In this document: positions 1 to 7,911 of the stretch, one piece after another
Layout of the letters: the number at the start of each line of letters is the position of its first letter
How positions within the stretch are numbered: the stretch's first letter is position 1
Assembly (NCBI GenBank): GCA_001655195.1
Contig: LPNY01000132.1
Span: forward strand, 4,492 to 37,605
DNA length: 33,114 nucleotides
Direction of reading: 5' to 3'
Origin: Arcobacter sp. EP1
Lineage (GTDB): Bacteria > Campylobacterota > Campylobacteria > Campylobacterales > Arcobacteraceae
Made by a program: the position numbers and the translations under genes
The notes under the pieces: generated by a model
The model's database searches: none
Told to the model about the DNA's origin: nothing
The model's input: the letters and a program-made list of their open reading frames with translations, nothing else

Positions 1-1
1 C

Positions 2-331
2 TTAGCTCTTTTATATGAGATAGATTCAAAAGAGCACGATATAGTAAAAGCATTTTCACTATATGAAAGAGCCGCAAAAAGGGGCTTAAGTGATGCTATC
101 TATCATCTTGGACAGTGTTATGAGAAGTTTTTTGAAAATGAGATAAAAGCATTTGTCTACTATAAACAAGCAGCTATTTTTAATCATCCAGAAGCCATCT
201 ATGATTTAGCACACTATTATGAAAAGGGAATTGCAACAGCTGTTGATAAAAAGAAGGCTCTACAGCTCTATTTTGAAGCAGCAAATCATGGAAATCTTAA
301 AGCTTATAAAAAACTATCAAAGATAGAATAG
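2..331 (+). CDS. Sel1-repeat protein, C-terminal part only
   Basis: The reading frame is already open at the window edge and runs to TAG at 329-331, giving about 109 residues of the C-terminus. It holds helical repeat units of Sel1/TPR type, seen as recurring AxxxYExAAxxGxxxAxxxLGxxY-like spacing (for example YERAAKRGLSDAIYHLGQCY and YYKQAAIFNHPEAIYDLAHYY). Such repeats form alpha-solenoids that mediate protein-protein contacts. No catalytic motif is visible. Location cannot be judged because the N-terminus, with any signal peptide, lies outside. The partner and role are unknown. The repeat class is fairly certain, the function is not. Confidence 0.75.
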   Translation, partial: LALLYEIDSKEHDIVKAFSLYERAAKRGLSDAIYHLGQCYEKFFENEIKAFVYYKQAAIFNHPEAIYDLAHYYEKGIATAVDKKKALQLYFEAANHGNLKAYKKLSKIE

Positions 332-360
332 TTTTAAGCAAATTTAAAATGAAACTAAAC

Positions 361-366
361 TATAAT
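361..366 (+). promoter_or_regulatory. Probable -10 box for tRNA-Glu
   Basis: A perfect TATAAT lies 15 bases upstream of the tRNA 5' end. This would start transcription near 373 with a short 5' leader for RNase P to remove. No clear -35 is seen, which is usual for Campylobacterota sigma-70 promoters. Confidence 0.55.
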
Positions 367-381
367 TCAACTCTTTTTTAC

Positions 382-457
382 GACCCCGTCGTCTAGTGGC
401 CAAGGACGTCAGGATTTCCTCCTGAAGACGTAAGTTCAAATCTTACTGGGGTCGCCA
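382..457 (+). tRNA. tRNA-Glu (anticodon TTC)
   Basis: The 76-nt cloverleaf can be folded by hand. The acceptor stem GACCCCG pairs with TGGGGTC (one G-T), followed by discriminator G and an encoded CCA. The D arm is GTCT...GGAC. The anticodon stem TCAGG/CCTGA carries a loop ATTTCCT with anticodon TTC, and the T arm GTAAG/CTTAC has loop TTCAAAT. The overall sequence resembles bacterial tRNA-Glu. No integrase or repeated 3' end is nearby, so there is no sign that it serves as an attachment site. Confidence 0.95.
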
Positions 458-517
458 ATCAAAATTTAACTTTTTAGCCTAATCTTTAAATATTTATTTT
501 AAAATTAATAATCAAAA

Positions 518-1297
518 ATGAATAAAAAAGGACCAAACTTGCGCATAGGATTTTTCTTAATATTGTTTGTTATTTCATCTTTAGCTTATGATAAAAACTT
601 TAGTTATCGTAAGTACGAACATGTAAAAGGATTTATAGAGCCTTTAGTGAAACAAACTGTTGAATTAGGAATAAAATACGATATTCCTCCTGCTGCATTA
701 CTGGCTATTGCAAGTGTTGAATCAGGTTATGGAAGAGGTTATGTGGCATCAATTACAGGAAATATTTTAAGCTTAGGTGCAGGGCGAAAAGACAAAGAAC
801 TCCCCGCTTTATATTTACCTCATACAACCAAATCCTATACGGTTTTATATAACCAAAAAATAATAAAATCTTACGAAAAAAATCAGCTGGTTTGGAAAAA
901 AAGACCCAAAAGTTTAAAGAAAGATTATAGACCTAAAAATATAGCTGGAACCGCCAATTTACTGGACTATTTTGATGATAAAAAAGAAGAAAAACTTCGA
1001 GCAAACTTAGAAAATATTAGAGACTTTTGCCAAAAATGGATTAGTTTAAATAACTCGCATAAAGTTTTTCAAGATGCTAGAAAATATTTAAATAATGAAG
1101 TTAAAAAGAGGGGTAAAGAGATTCTTTTTTCAGAGGATTTAAATGTGAAATTTATTCAATCCATAGGAGGAAAGAAAAACTCATTTAATTATCGTACTTC
1201 TTGGGGTAAAAAAGTTGTTAAAGTACTTCATAAAACTGGGGCTGTAAAATTGACAAAAGATATTCATGAAAAAAAGCAATTTGCTCAAGTTTGGTAA
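518..1297 (+). CDS. Secreted glucosaminidase / lysozyme-like protein
   Basis: The 259-residue product has a hydrophobic N-terminus (about residues 9-24, ending near SSLAYD), which suggests export. The core region, around residues 58-105, reads PPAALLAIASVESGYGRGY followed by TGNILSLGAG and LPALYLP. It resembles the Bax / endo-beta-N-acetylglucosaminidase (lysozyme-fold) family, in which the Glu after the AxxSxE-like motif (here ASVESGYG) is catalytic. The likely role is cleavage of peptidoglycan glycan strands in the periplasm. The ATG has only an A/T-rich leader and no clear Shine-Dalgarno, so expression may be weak. It lies alone between tRNA-Glu and aroB. The family call is by motif; exact bond specificity is unknown. 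Confidence 0.65.
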   Translation: MNKKGPNLRIGFFLILFVISSLAYDKNFSYRKYEHVKGFIEPLVKQTVELGIKYDIPPAALLAIASVESGYGRGYVASITGNILSLGAGRKDKELPALYLPHTTKSYTVLYNQKIIKSYEKNQLVWKKRPKSLKKDYRPKNIAGTANLLDYFDDKKEEKLRANLENIRDFCQKWISLNNSHKVFQDARKYLNNEVKKRGKEILFSEDLNVKFIQSIGGKKNSFNYRTSWGKKVVKVLHKTGAVKLTKDIHEKKQFAQVW

Positions 1298-1352
1298 GTT
1301 CTAAAAGAGTCTATACTTACCATAAAATCAGCTTTCTTTAAACATTTTTAGA

Positions 1353-1358
1353 TATAAT
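1353..1358 (+). promoter_or_regulatory. Probable -10 box for the aroB operon
   Basis: TATAAT sits in the context TTTTTAGATATAATCG, about 35 bases before the aroB start, with a T-rich stretch upstream as in Campylobacterota housekeeping promoters. Almost the same string precedes the ABC-F gene near 29064. It probably drives all six genes through mog. Confidence 0.6.
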
Positions 1359-1393
1359 CGGACTAATTTAATCTTATTTTTGGAATATTACGA

Positions 1394-2431
1394 ATGATTG
1401 TAAATATTAAACTACCCAACAACACTTCCTATGACATTACTATTGATACTTTAAAAGAGCTCTCATATGAGCGTAAAGTTGTCATAGTAACCAACCCAAC
1501 GGTGAGCGGATTTCACCTTGATTATTTAATGAACAAAATCAAAGCTAGTGAACTCTCTGTAGTTACTATACCTGATGGTGAACAGTATAAACATATGCAA
1601 ACAATTGAATCTATTTTAGAACACTGTTTTGAACATCGATTAAACCGAAAATCACTTCTCATCGCTTTTGGTGGTGGTGTTATTGGTGATATGACAGGTT
1701 TTGCAGCCTCTATTTATCAAAGAGGTATTGATTTTGTGCAAGTACCTACAACACTCCTTTCTCAAGTTGATGCAAGTGTTGGTGGGAAAACGGGTGTTAA
1801 TAACAAGTTTGGTAAAAACCTAGTTGGTGCTTTTCATCAACCTATTGCTGTAAATATTGACCCTTATTTCTTAACAACTTTGCCAAAACGAGAATTTGGT
1901 GCGGGAATTGCAGAAATTGTTAAAATGGCAGTGACATTTAACAAAGAATTTTTTGAATGGTTGGAAAACAATGATTTAAACGATGATGAAAATATTAAAA
2001 TAGCGATTGCAAAGTCGGTTGAAACAAAAGCGTGGGTAGTAAGCCAAGATGAAAAAGAGAATGGTATTCGAGCAGCGTTAAACTATGGACATACCTTTGG
2101 GCATGTTATTGAAAATGAGACTAACTATGATACCTATTTGCATGGTGAGGCTGTTGGTATTGGAATGGTTATGGCAAATAACTTGGCCGTGCGTATTGGA
2201 TACATGAGTGAAGATGAAGCCCAAAGAGTAAAACAGTTACTTGAAAAATATGATATTCCAACAACTTATAGTATCAAAGACGTGGAAGATTTTTATGAAC
2301 ATTTCTTTTTAGATAAAAAATCATTAGACAATAAAATCAAGTTTATTGTTCCAAAGAGTATTGGTGACTGTGAAATTACAAGTGCTATCTCTAAGCAAGA
2401 TGTTATTGCAACATTAAAGGATTTTAAATAA
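1394..2431 (+). CDS. aroB: 3-dehydroquinate synthase AroB
   Basis: AroB converts 3-deoxy-D-arabino-heptulosonate 7-phosphate to 3-dehydroquinate, the second step of the shikimate pathway, in the cytoplasm using NAD+ and a divalent metal. The 345-residue length is normal. Visible signatures are FGGGVIGDMTGFAAS (about 92-106), the QVPTTLLSQVDASVGGKTGVN block (about 116-136), and the presumed metal ligands Glu174 (AEIVK), His233 (NYGHTFGH) and His250 (LHGEA). It is the first gene of a compact operon. Its TAA shares one base with the ATG of the MscS-type gene (TAATG), so the two are probably translationally coupled. A weak GGA precedes the start by about ten bases. Confidence 0.96.
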   Translation: MIVNIKLPNNTSYDITIDTLKELSYERKVVIVTNPTVSGFHLDYLMNKIKASELSVVTIPDGEQYKHMQTIESILEHCFEHRLNRKSLLIAFGGGVIGDMTGFAASIYQRGIDFVQVPTTLLSQVDASVGGKTGVNNKFGKNLVGAFHQPIAVNIDPYFLTTLPKREFGAGIAEIVKMAVTFNKEFFEWLENNDLNDDENIKIAIAKSVETKAWVVSQDEKENGIRAALNYGHTFGHVIENETNYDTYLHGEAVGIGMVMANNLAVRIGYMSEDEAQRVKQLLEKYDIPTTYSIKDVEDFYEHFFLDKKSLDNKIKFIVPKSIGDCEITSAISKQDVIATLKDFK

Positions 2432-4077
2432 TGCGTAAAATAGTTAATACGTTAAGCTTACTTTTTTTATTACTTTCAAGTGTTGCTTATGGTGTAGATG
2501 AAAATACACCCGAAGTTCAAAATGAAGAAGTGATTGTATTTAAAAAATCACCTGAAGAATTAGTAAAGCTTGCTAATGTCAATAAAAAACTAGAAGAAAT
2601 TGATAAAAAACTCAAAGATAATATTTTATTAAAACGATATTCAAACTATTCAACGTACCGAAAAATTTCTAATGACCTAGAAAACATCAAAGAAGATTTA
2701 AAAAATGTTAAGAAAAAAGGTGGTAAACACTCTAAAGAGTTAGAGTATCAGCTGAATAACAAAATTCGTATTAAAGAGAATGAGTTAGAACTTATCTCTG
2801 AGTATAAAGACTCTCCTATTGGAAGTTTGATTAATCCTCCTGAGATTGAAAAATATGAAACTATCTCTAATCCATTTGGGATTATTAATGCACTCTCATA
2901 TAACAAAAAATTACAAGATCATAGAAAAGAGTTTTCTGCAGTTAATATCAATCTTGAAGAGACAACAGATTTTCTTGAAGAGAAACTTTTTTTATATTTA
3001 GAACTTTACAATATTGACCAAAAAGATGAAACAGAAAATATGATCAATCTGCTTGACCAGCAGAAAAAAGATTTTACTATGGTACATGATATTGTATCAA
3101 CTACTGAAGAAGTATATACTCGTAAAATTGAACAAGTTATTTTAGAAAACAAAAAACAGATTTCTGAACAGATTGAAAAAACATTAACAATCTTAACAAT
3201 CATTTTAGTGCTGTTTATTATCTCATTTTTAATCAAGCTCGCCCTTAAAAAGTATTTCTCTCAAAATGAAAACTTTTACATGGCAAATAAGTTTATCAAT
3301 TTTGTTATTGTGTTTATGGTTGTTATGATTGTACTTTTCTCTTATATTGATAATGTATCGTATATTATTACTATCTTAGGGTTTGCATCTGCGGGTATTG
3401 CTATTGCCTTAAAAGATTGGTTTATGTCTATTTTTGGATGGATGGTTATTGTAACTTCTGGTTCTATTCAAGTTGGAGATCGTATTAAAGTAACCCGAGA
3501 TGGTGTTCAAGCAGTTGGGGATGTTTTAGATATTTCGCTCTTTAAAATCACTATACGTGAAGATATTACTTACACCTCATACACAGTAAACCGAAGAACG
3601 GGGCGTATCTTCTTTATTCCTAATAACTACATTTTTTCTGAAATGATTTCAAACTATACTCACTCAGGATTACGTACTGTATGGGATGGTATTGATATTA
3701 CAATTACATTTGATTCAAACTATAAAAAAGCACAACATATCTCTAAAGAGATTTTAAAGCATTACTCAAAAGGGTATACTGATATCACACGAAAACAGTT
3801 ATCTAAAATGCGAAGTAAATATTCGTTGAGAGCTACAGGAGTTGAGCCACGAGTTTATACTTTTGTTGAGCCTCATGGTATTGTTATTTCATCATGGTAT
3901 CTTACTAACTCTTATGCTGCACTTGTACTAAGAAGTACAATGTCGCCAGAAATTTTGGAAGCCTTCATGAAAGAAGATGATATTACAATAGCATACCCAA
4001 CGCAAACTGTAAATTTAGGTGATGGAGGACAAAGTAACTATAAACGTACACCTCCACCAGATTTACCTGACGTATAA
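2431..4077 (+). CDS. Long MscS-family mechanosensitive channel with coiled-coil periplasmic region
   Basis: 548 residues. An N-terminal signal peptide (about 1-21) is followed by a long charged, coiled-coil-prone region (about 40-245). Three membrane helices follow at about 251-271, 287-304 and 309-345. The third contains FASAGIAIALKDW, the pore-helix pattern of small and large MscS-type channels, then SIQVGDRIKV, the start of the cytoplasmic beta domain. It should open under membrane tension to release solutes on osmotic downshock. The C-terminus ends in a short proline-rich tail (TPPPDLPDV). Its start overlaps the aroB stop by one base. I recall an MscS-like gene in the same place next to aroB in Helicobacter and Campylobacter. 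Confidence 0.85.
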   Translation: MRKIVNTLSLLFLLLSSVAYGVDENTPEVQNEEVIVFKKSPEELVKLANVNKKLEEIDKKLKDNILLKRYSNYSTYRKISNDLENIKEDLKNVKKKGGKHSKELEYQLNNKIRIKENELELISEYKDSPIGSLINPPEIEKYETISNPFGIINALSYNKKLQDHRKEFSAVNINLEETTDFLEEKLFLYLELYNIDQKDETENMINLLDQQKKDFTMVHDIVSTTEEVYTRKIEQVILENKKQISEQIEKTLTILTIILVLFIISFLIKLALKKYFSQNENFYMANKFINFVIVFMVVMIVLFSYIDNVSYIITILGFASAGIAIALKDWFMSIFGWMVIVTSGSIQVGDRIKVTRDGVQAVGDVLDISLFKITIREDITYTSYTVNRRTGRIFFIPNNYIFSEMISNYTHSGLRTVWDGIDITITFDSNYKKAQHISKEILKHYSKGYTDITRKQLSKMRSKYSLRATGVEPRVYTFVEPHGIVISSWYLTNSYAALVLRSTMSPEILEAFMKEDDITIAYPTQTVNLGDGGQSNYKRTPPPDLPDV

Positions 4078-4090
4078 CAATTAGGTGACC

Positions 4091-5359
4091 ATGCAATTTT
4101 CTACCAATAAACAAAAAGTATATTTTAAAACTTTTGGGTGTCGAACCAACGTATTTGACACCCAAGTCATGATGAGTAACCTCAAAGATTTTGAAGTTAC
4201 TCAAGATGAAAAACAAGCTGATATTGTTGTAATCAACTCATGTACAGTGACTAACAGCGCAGATAGCACAGCACGAGGTTATATTAATAGTCTGAATAAA
4301 TTTGATAAACCACCACGGGTTGTATTTACAGGTTGTGGTGTTTGGACAAAGGGTGAAAACCTATTTAACGAAGATAAAGTTGACTCACTATTTGGACACA
4401 GCGAAAAAGAGAAAATCAATGAACTACTCCAAAACGAAGAACGTTTTTTTGATGCAGGTGACTTAAAACATATCGATGATACGATTGTTGAAGAGTTTGT
4501 AGGAAAAAGCCGAGCCTTTATTAAAATACAAGAGGGGTGTGATTTTAGATGTTCTTATTGTATCATTCCTTATGTGCGAGGAGATGCCCGAAGTTACAAA
4601 GAGGATAAAATCCTAGAGCAAGTAACTACGCTTGCTGCAAATGGTTTTGGTGAGTTTATTTTAACAGGAACCAACGTAGGTTCTTATGGAAAGAAACAGC
4701 ATACTTCTTTAGCAAAACTACTTAAAAAAATGTCAATGATAAAAGGGGTTCGACGAATTCGACTAGGAAGTGTTGAACCAATTCAAATAGATGATGAGTT
4801 TAAAGAGATTATCAGTGAACCATTTATGGCACGTCATTTGCACATTGCCCTACAGCATACTTCTAAAACGATGCTTGATATCATGAACCGTAGGAATAAA
4901 GTATTAACAGATTTAGAACTTTTTGAGTTTTTAAGAGACAAAGGTTATGCTCTAGGAACAGATTTTATTGTAGGACACCCTGGTGAAACAGATGTTTTAT
5001 GGAAAGAGGCAGTGGAAAATTTACACCGTTTCCCTCTGACCCATGTACATGCATTTACTTACTCAAAACGTGATGGAACACCAAGTGCAACAATGAAAGA
5101 AGAAGTTCGTGGTGATATTGCAAAAATGCGATATAATGAACTGGTTAAAATTATTGATGAAAAAAACCACGCTTTTAGAAAAGCAAACAGACAACCTCTT
5201 GAGGTTCTAATTGAACAAGAAAAAAATGGAAAGTTTATTGGTCTTGACCAATTCTTTAATCAAATCGAAGTAGAAAGCACTGCTGATTTAGTTGGGGATT
5301 GGATATTTTTAGAAGAGTATGACGCAAAGGTATCAGGAAATGTCGCAAAATTTAAATAA
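4091..5359 (+). CDS. mtaB: tRNA t6A37 methylthiotransferase MtaB
   Basis: MtaB is a radical-SAM enzyme that methylthiolates N6-threonylcarbamoyladenosine at tRNA position 37 to ms2t6A. The N-terminal UPF0004 domain shows three cluster cysteines (Cys17 in FGCRTN, Cys51 in INSCTVT, Cys82 in GCGV). The radical-SAM motif is CDFRCSYC, with Cys150, Cys154 and Cys157. The C-terminal ~60 residues fit a TRAM-like domain. The FGCRTN form and ~422-residue length favour MtaB over MiaB or RimO. I chose ATG 4091 because AGG at 4083-4085 is correctly spaced; an in-frame GTG at 4085 would have no ribosome site. It lies 13 bases after the MscS-type gene and overlaps the next gene by about 20 bases. Confidence 0.9.
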   Translation: MQFSTNKQKVYFKTFGCRTNVFDTQVMMSNLKDFEVTQDEKQADIVVINSCTVTNSADSTARGYINSLNKFDKPPRVVFTGCGVWTKGENLFNEDKVDSLFGHSEKEKINELLQNEERFFDAGDLKHIDDTIVEEFVGKSRAFIKIQEGCDFRCSYCIIPYVRGDARSYKEDKILEQVTTLAANGFGEFILTGTNVGSYGKKQHTSLAKLLKKMSMIKGVRRIRLGSVEPIQIDDEFKEIISEPFMARHLHIALQHTSKTMLDIMNRRNKVLTDLELFEFLRDKGYALGTDFIVGHPGETDVLWKEAVENLHRFPLTHVHAFTYSKRDGTPSATMKEEVRGDIAKMRYNELVKIIDEKNHAFRKANRQPLEVLIEQEKNGKFIGLDQFFNQIEVESTADLVGDWIFLEEYDAKVSGNVAKFK

Positions 5360-6818
5360 AAATCAATTGGATAAAAACTTAAAGCTGATGATTCTATCAG
5401 CAACAGTTTTAATTGTTCTTTTCTTTTATACGATTTATAAAAGTTCTTCTCATATACAAAGCAGTACTTATTATTTTGGTATTGTTTTTCTTATTATCCT
5501 TTTTTTATGTGCAATTTTTGCACGGGTATATCGCGATAAACTTAAGGCGTTTATTGATAAAACACGAAAAAACAATGGCTTTGAAACCGAGCTTGCTAAA
5601 GAGCAAGAAAAACCAGTAAGTGAAAATGAATACATGAAAAAAGAGTCAACTATTGATATGGTTAGCTCAAATGTAACCTTTAAAGATGTGGCAGGAATCT
5701 CTAGTGTTAAAGAAGAACTTGAAGAGGTTGTTGACTTTTTAAATTCTCCTAAAAAATATCAAAAATTTGATGTGAAATTGCCAAAGGGTGTCTTACTTGT
5801 AGGTCCTCCAGGTGTTGGTAAAACACTAATTGCGCGTGCAGTTGCAGGTGAAGCACAAGTGCCATTTTTCTATCAAAGTGGTGCTTCCTTTGTGCAAATC
5901 TATGTGGGTATGGGTGCAAAAAAGGTACGTGAACTTTTTGAAAAAGCTAAAGCCACTGCCCCAGCGATTGTTTTTATCGATGAAATTGATGCCATTGGAA
6001 AACAGCGAACAGGGACATCTAATGATGAACGAGAATCAACCTTAAATGAGCTACTTACTCAAATGGATGGTTTTGAAGGTGATAGCGGTATTATGGTTAT
6101 TGCTGCAACGAACAAATTAGAAGTTCTTGATGATGCACTATTACGAGCAGGGCGTTTTGATAGACGTGTACATTTAAACTTACCAAATATTGAAGATAGA
6201 CGAAAAATTCTTGACCTCTATTTGCAAAATGTCAATTTTAGTTTTGATATCGACAAATTAGCTATCTCTTTAGCAGGATTTAGTTCTGCTGCTATTGCAA
6301 CATTGGTAAATGAAGCAAAATTAAACATGATAAAACGTGATGATGCAACAATTAGTGAAGAAGATATTGAAATAGCAAAAATCAAGTTAGAGTTTGGAAA
6401 AAAAGAGAACAAAATCCTCAATGATAAACAGCGAGATATTTTAGCAATCTATCAAGCGAGCAAAGCCTATATTACACAACAAAAAACAACACTCTTTCAA
6501 GAAGGTATTAAAAAAGATGATACTATTTATCCTTCTAAAACAGAATTACTCAATCAAATTAAAGCTTATTTAGCAGGGTTTATTGGAGTAGAAGTTGTTG
6601 TGCATGAGTTGTATGCAGTAAATAGTGCAGATTTAAAAGAGGCAAATGCTTTAGCTAAACTTTTAGTTGAAGAGTATGAAATGGCAAGTAATATCAAAGA
6701 AGTATTAGAAAATGTTAAAAATGAACTACGAAAAGAGTTATCAAATAACAAAGAGAAAATCATTGAGCTTAAAAATATTATGCTTGACAACGAGGTAATC
6801 AAAGAAGATGATATCTAG
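5340..6818 (+). CDS. FtsH-like membrane AAA ATPase lacking the protease motif
   Basis: 492 residues with FtsH layout: two membrane helices (about 15-33 and 44-62), then an AAA module with Walker A GPPGVGKT (155-162), Walker B VFIDEID (211-217), and the second region of homology ending [10 protein letters not shown]. The pore-loop region is [10 protein letters not shown]. Where FtsH carries the zinc-protease HEAGH, this protein reads YQASK (starting at Tyr371, bases 6450-6464), so both zinc histidines and the catalytic Glu are gone. The distal Asp of the third ligand position appears kept (NSADL). It is therefore probably an ATP-driven membrane unfoldase or scaffold rather than a protease. ATG 5340 is preferred over ATG 5319 because AAAGG at 5326-5330 fits it. 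I recall a similar FtsH-like gene in this synteny in Helicobacter and Campylobacter. Confidence 0.85.
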   Translation: MSQNLNKNQLDKNLKLMILSATVLIVLFFYTIYKSSSHIQSSTYYFGIVFLIILFLCAIFARVYRDKLKAFIDKTRKNNGFETELAKEQEKPVSENEYMKKESTIDMVSSNVTFKDVAGISSVKEELEEVVDFLNSPKKYQKFDVKLPKGVLLVGPPGVGKTLIARAVAGEAQVPFFYQSGASFVQIYVGMGAKKVRELFEKAKATAPAIVFIDEIDAIGKQRTGTSNDERESTLNELLTQMDGFEGDSGIMVIAATNKLEVLDDALLRAGRFDRRVHLNLPNIEDRRKILDLYLQNVNFSFDIDKLAISLAGFSSAAIATLVNEAKLNMIKRDDATISEEDIEIAKIKLEFGKKENKILNDKQRDILAIYQASKAYITQQKTTLFQEGIKKDDTIYPSKTELLNQIKAYLAGFIGVEVVVHELYAVNSADLKEANALAKLLVEEYEMASNIKEVLENVKNELRKELSNNKEKIIELKNIMLDNEVIKEDDI

Positions 6819-7344
6819 ATATTTTTCTGGCTTTAGTTTAGTCAATGAAAAAACTCTTTTCTCTGACTACTTGATTGAAAATGATTTTACTGTTTCTGGA
6901 TTCTCATATGGTTCAATTCAAGCTTTTGAAGCAGTTTATGCCACTAAAAAACGTGTTGATTTATTGCAACTCTTTTCACCTGCATTCTTTCAAGATAAAG
7001 ATAAAAAGTACAAACGTATGCAACTGATGTTTTTCAAAAAAGACTCAACTGCATATTGTGAAAATTTCCTAAAAAATATTGCCCTTCCTAGTAGCCTTGA
7101 TATGCAAACCTATTTTAAACAAGGCAGTTATGAAGAACTAGAAACCCTTTTAATTTATGAATGGGATAAAGAAAAACTACAAGAGCTAGTTAATCGAGGC
7201 ATTCAAATTGAAGTCTATTTAGGAAGTGATGATAAAATTATAGATGCCACAAAAGCACATGAGTTTTTTAAAGAGTTTGCAACCTCTTATTACATAAAAA
7301 ATGCAGGACACATATTAAAAATTTCAAAGGATTATAATGAGTAA
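6808..7344 (+). CDS. bioV: Alpha/beta hydrolase, probable pimelyl-ACP methyl ester esterase BioV
   Basis: 178 residues, short for an alpha/beta hydrolase. The nucleophile elbow is GFSYGS with Ser33, the likely acid is Asp141 or Asp142 in YLGSDDKI, and the likely histidine is His168 in AGHIL, so a full catalytic triad can be assigned. The sequence style (N-terminal FSGF, SFSPAFFQ-like segment, MFFKKDS, and a very short lid) matches my recollection of BioV, the Campylobacterota esterase that releases pimelyl-ACP from its methyl ester in biotin synthesis and replaces BioH. Family knowledge supports the role; no other biotin gene is in view. The start overlaps the AAA-gene stop by 11 bases and its end overlaps mog by 8. 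Confidence 0.7.
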   Translation: MISRYFSGFSLVNEKTLFSDYLIENDFTVSGFSYGSIQAFEAVYATKKRVDLLQLFSPAFFQDKDKKYKRMQLMFFKKDSTAYCENFLKNIALPSSLDMQTYFKQGSYEELETLLIYEWDKEKLQELVNRGIQIEVYLGSDDKIIDATKAHEFFKEFATSYYIKNAGHILKISKDYNE

Positions 7345-7876
7345 AAATATAGCAAAAATAGGAATTATTACCGCATCTGATAGAGCAAGTAAAGGTATCT
7401 ATGAAGATCTGTCTGGAAAAGCTATTGAAGATACGATGAATGATTATTTAACATCGTCTTGGGAACCTGTATATCGATGTATTGAAGATGACCAAAAAAC
7501 AATTGAAGATACAATGAAAGATTTAGTGGATAATGAAGGGTGTTGTTTAGTCGTAACTACAGGTGGAACAGGGCCAGCAAAAAGAGATGTAACTCCAGAA
7601 GCAACAGAATCTGTATGCGATAGAATGATGCCAGGATTTGGTGAGCTTATGCGAGCAGAGTCATTAAAGTTTGTACCAACAGCAATCCTTTCTCGACAAA
7701 CAGCAGGGTTAAGAGGAAGTTCTCTTATTGTTAACTTACCAGGAAAGCCAAAATCTATTCGAGAGTGTTTAGATGCAGTGTTCCCAGCAATTCCATACTG
7801 TATTGATTTAATGGAAGGGCCATTTTTAGAGTGTAATGAAGAGGTTATTAAACCTTTTAGACCTAAGAAAAAATAA
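7337..7876 (+). CDS. mog: Molybdopterin adenylyltransferase Mog
   Basis: Mog adenylates molybdopterin so that molybdate can be inserted, feeding cofactor to enzymes such as nitrate reductase and formate dehydrogenase. The 179-residue product begins IGIITASDRAS and carries TTGGTGPAKRDVTPEAT, the nucleotide/pterin-binding signature of the MogA/MoaB fold, and later LPGKPKSIRE. Length and the two-helix insert favour Mog over MoaB. AAAGGA sits just ahead of the ATG, inside the end of bioV. It is the last gene of the overlapping operon; the next gene is separated by 35 bases containing a dyad. Confidence 0.88.
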   Translation: MSKNIAKIGIITASDRASKGIYEDLSGKAIEDTMNDYLTSSWEPVYRCIEDDQKTIEDTMKDLVDNEGCCLVVTTGGTGPAKRDVTPEATESVCDRMMPGFGELMRAESLKFVPTAILSRQTAGLRGSSLIVNLPGKPKSIRECLDAVFPAIPYCIDLMEGPFLECNEEVIKPFRPKKK

Positions 7877-7882
7877 CCTATA

Positions 7883-7898
7883 ACACTATTCATAGTGT
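7883..7898. promoter_or_regulatory. 16-base dyad between mog and the transporter
   Basis: ACACTAT-TC-ATAGTGT is a perfect 7-base inverted repeat with a 2-base centre. The centre is too short and there is no T-run, so it is not an intrinsic terminator. It could be an operator for the transporter gene or a small RNA-level hairpin just before its ribosome site (AAGGA, 7902-7906). Role inferred only. Confidence 0.35.
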
Positions 7899-7911
7899 AA
7901 CAAGGAATCAA

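Noticed and set aside
382-457. tRNA-Glu as an integration site for a mobile element
   Set aside because: There is no integrase, no repeated tRNA 3' end downstream, and flanking genes look like ordinary chromosome.
5340-6818. Functional FtsH protease
   Set aside because: The zinc-binding HEXXH is replaced by YQASK at the aligned position; no other HEXXH occurs in the protein.
7444-7911. A 155-codon open frame on the minus strand opposite mog
   Set aside because: It lies inside the clear Mog coding frame, has no family resemblance, and is explained by the codon bias of mog.
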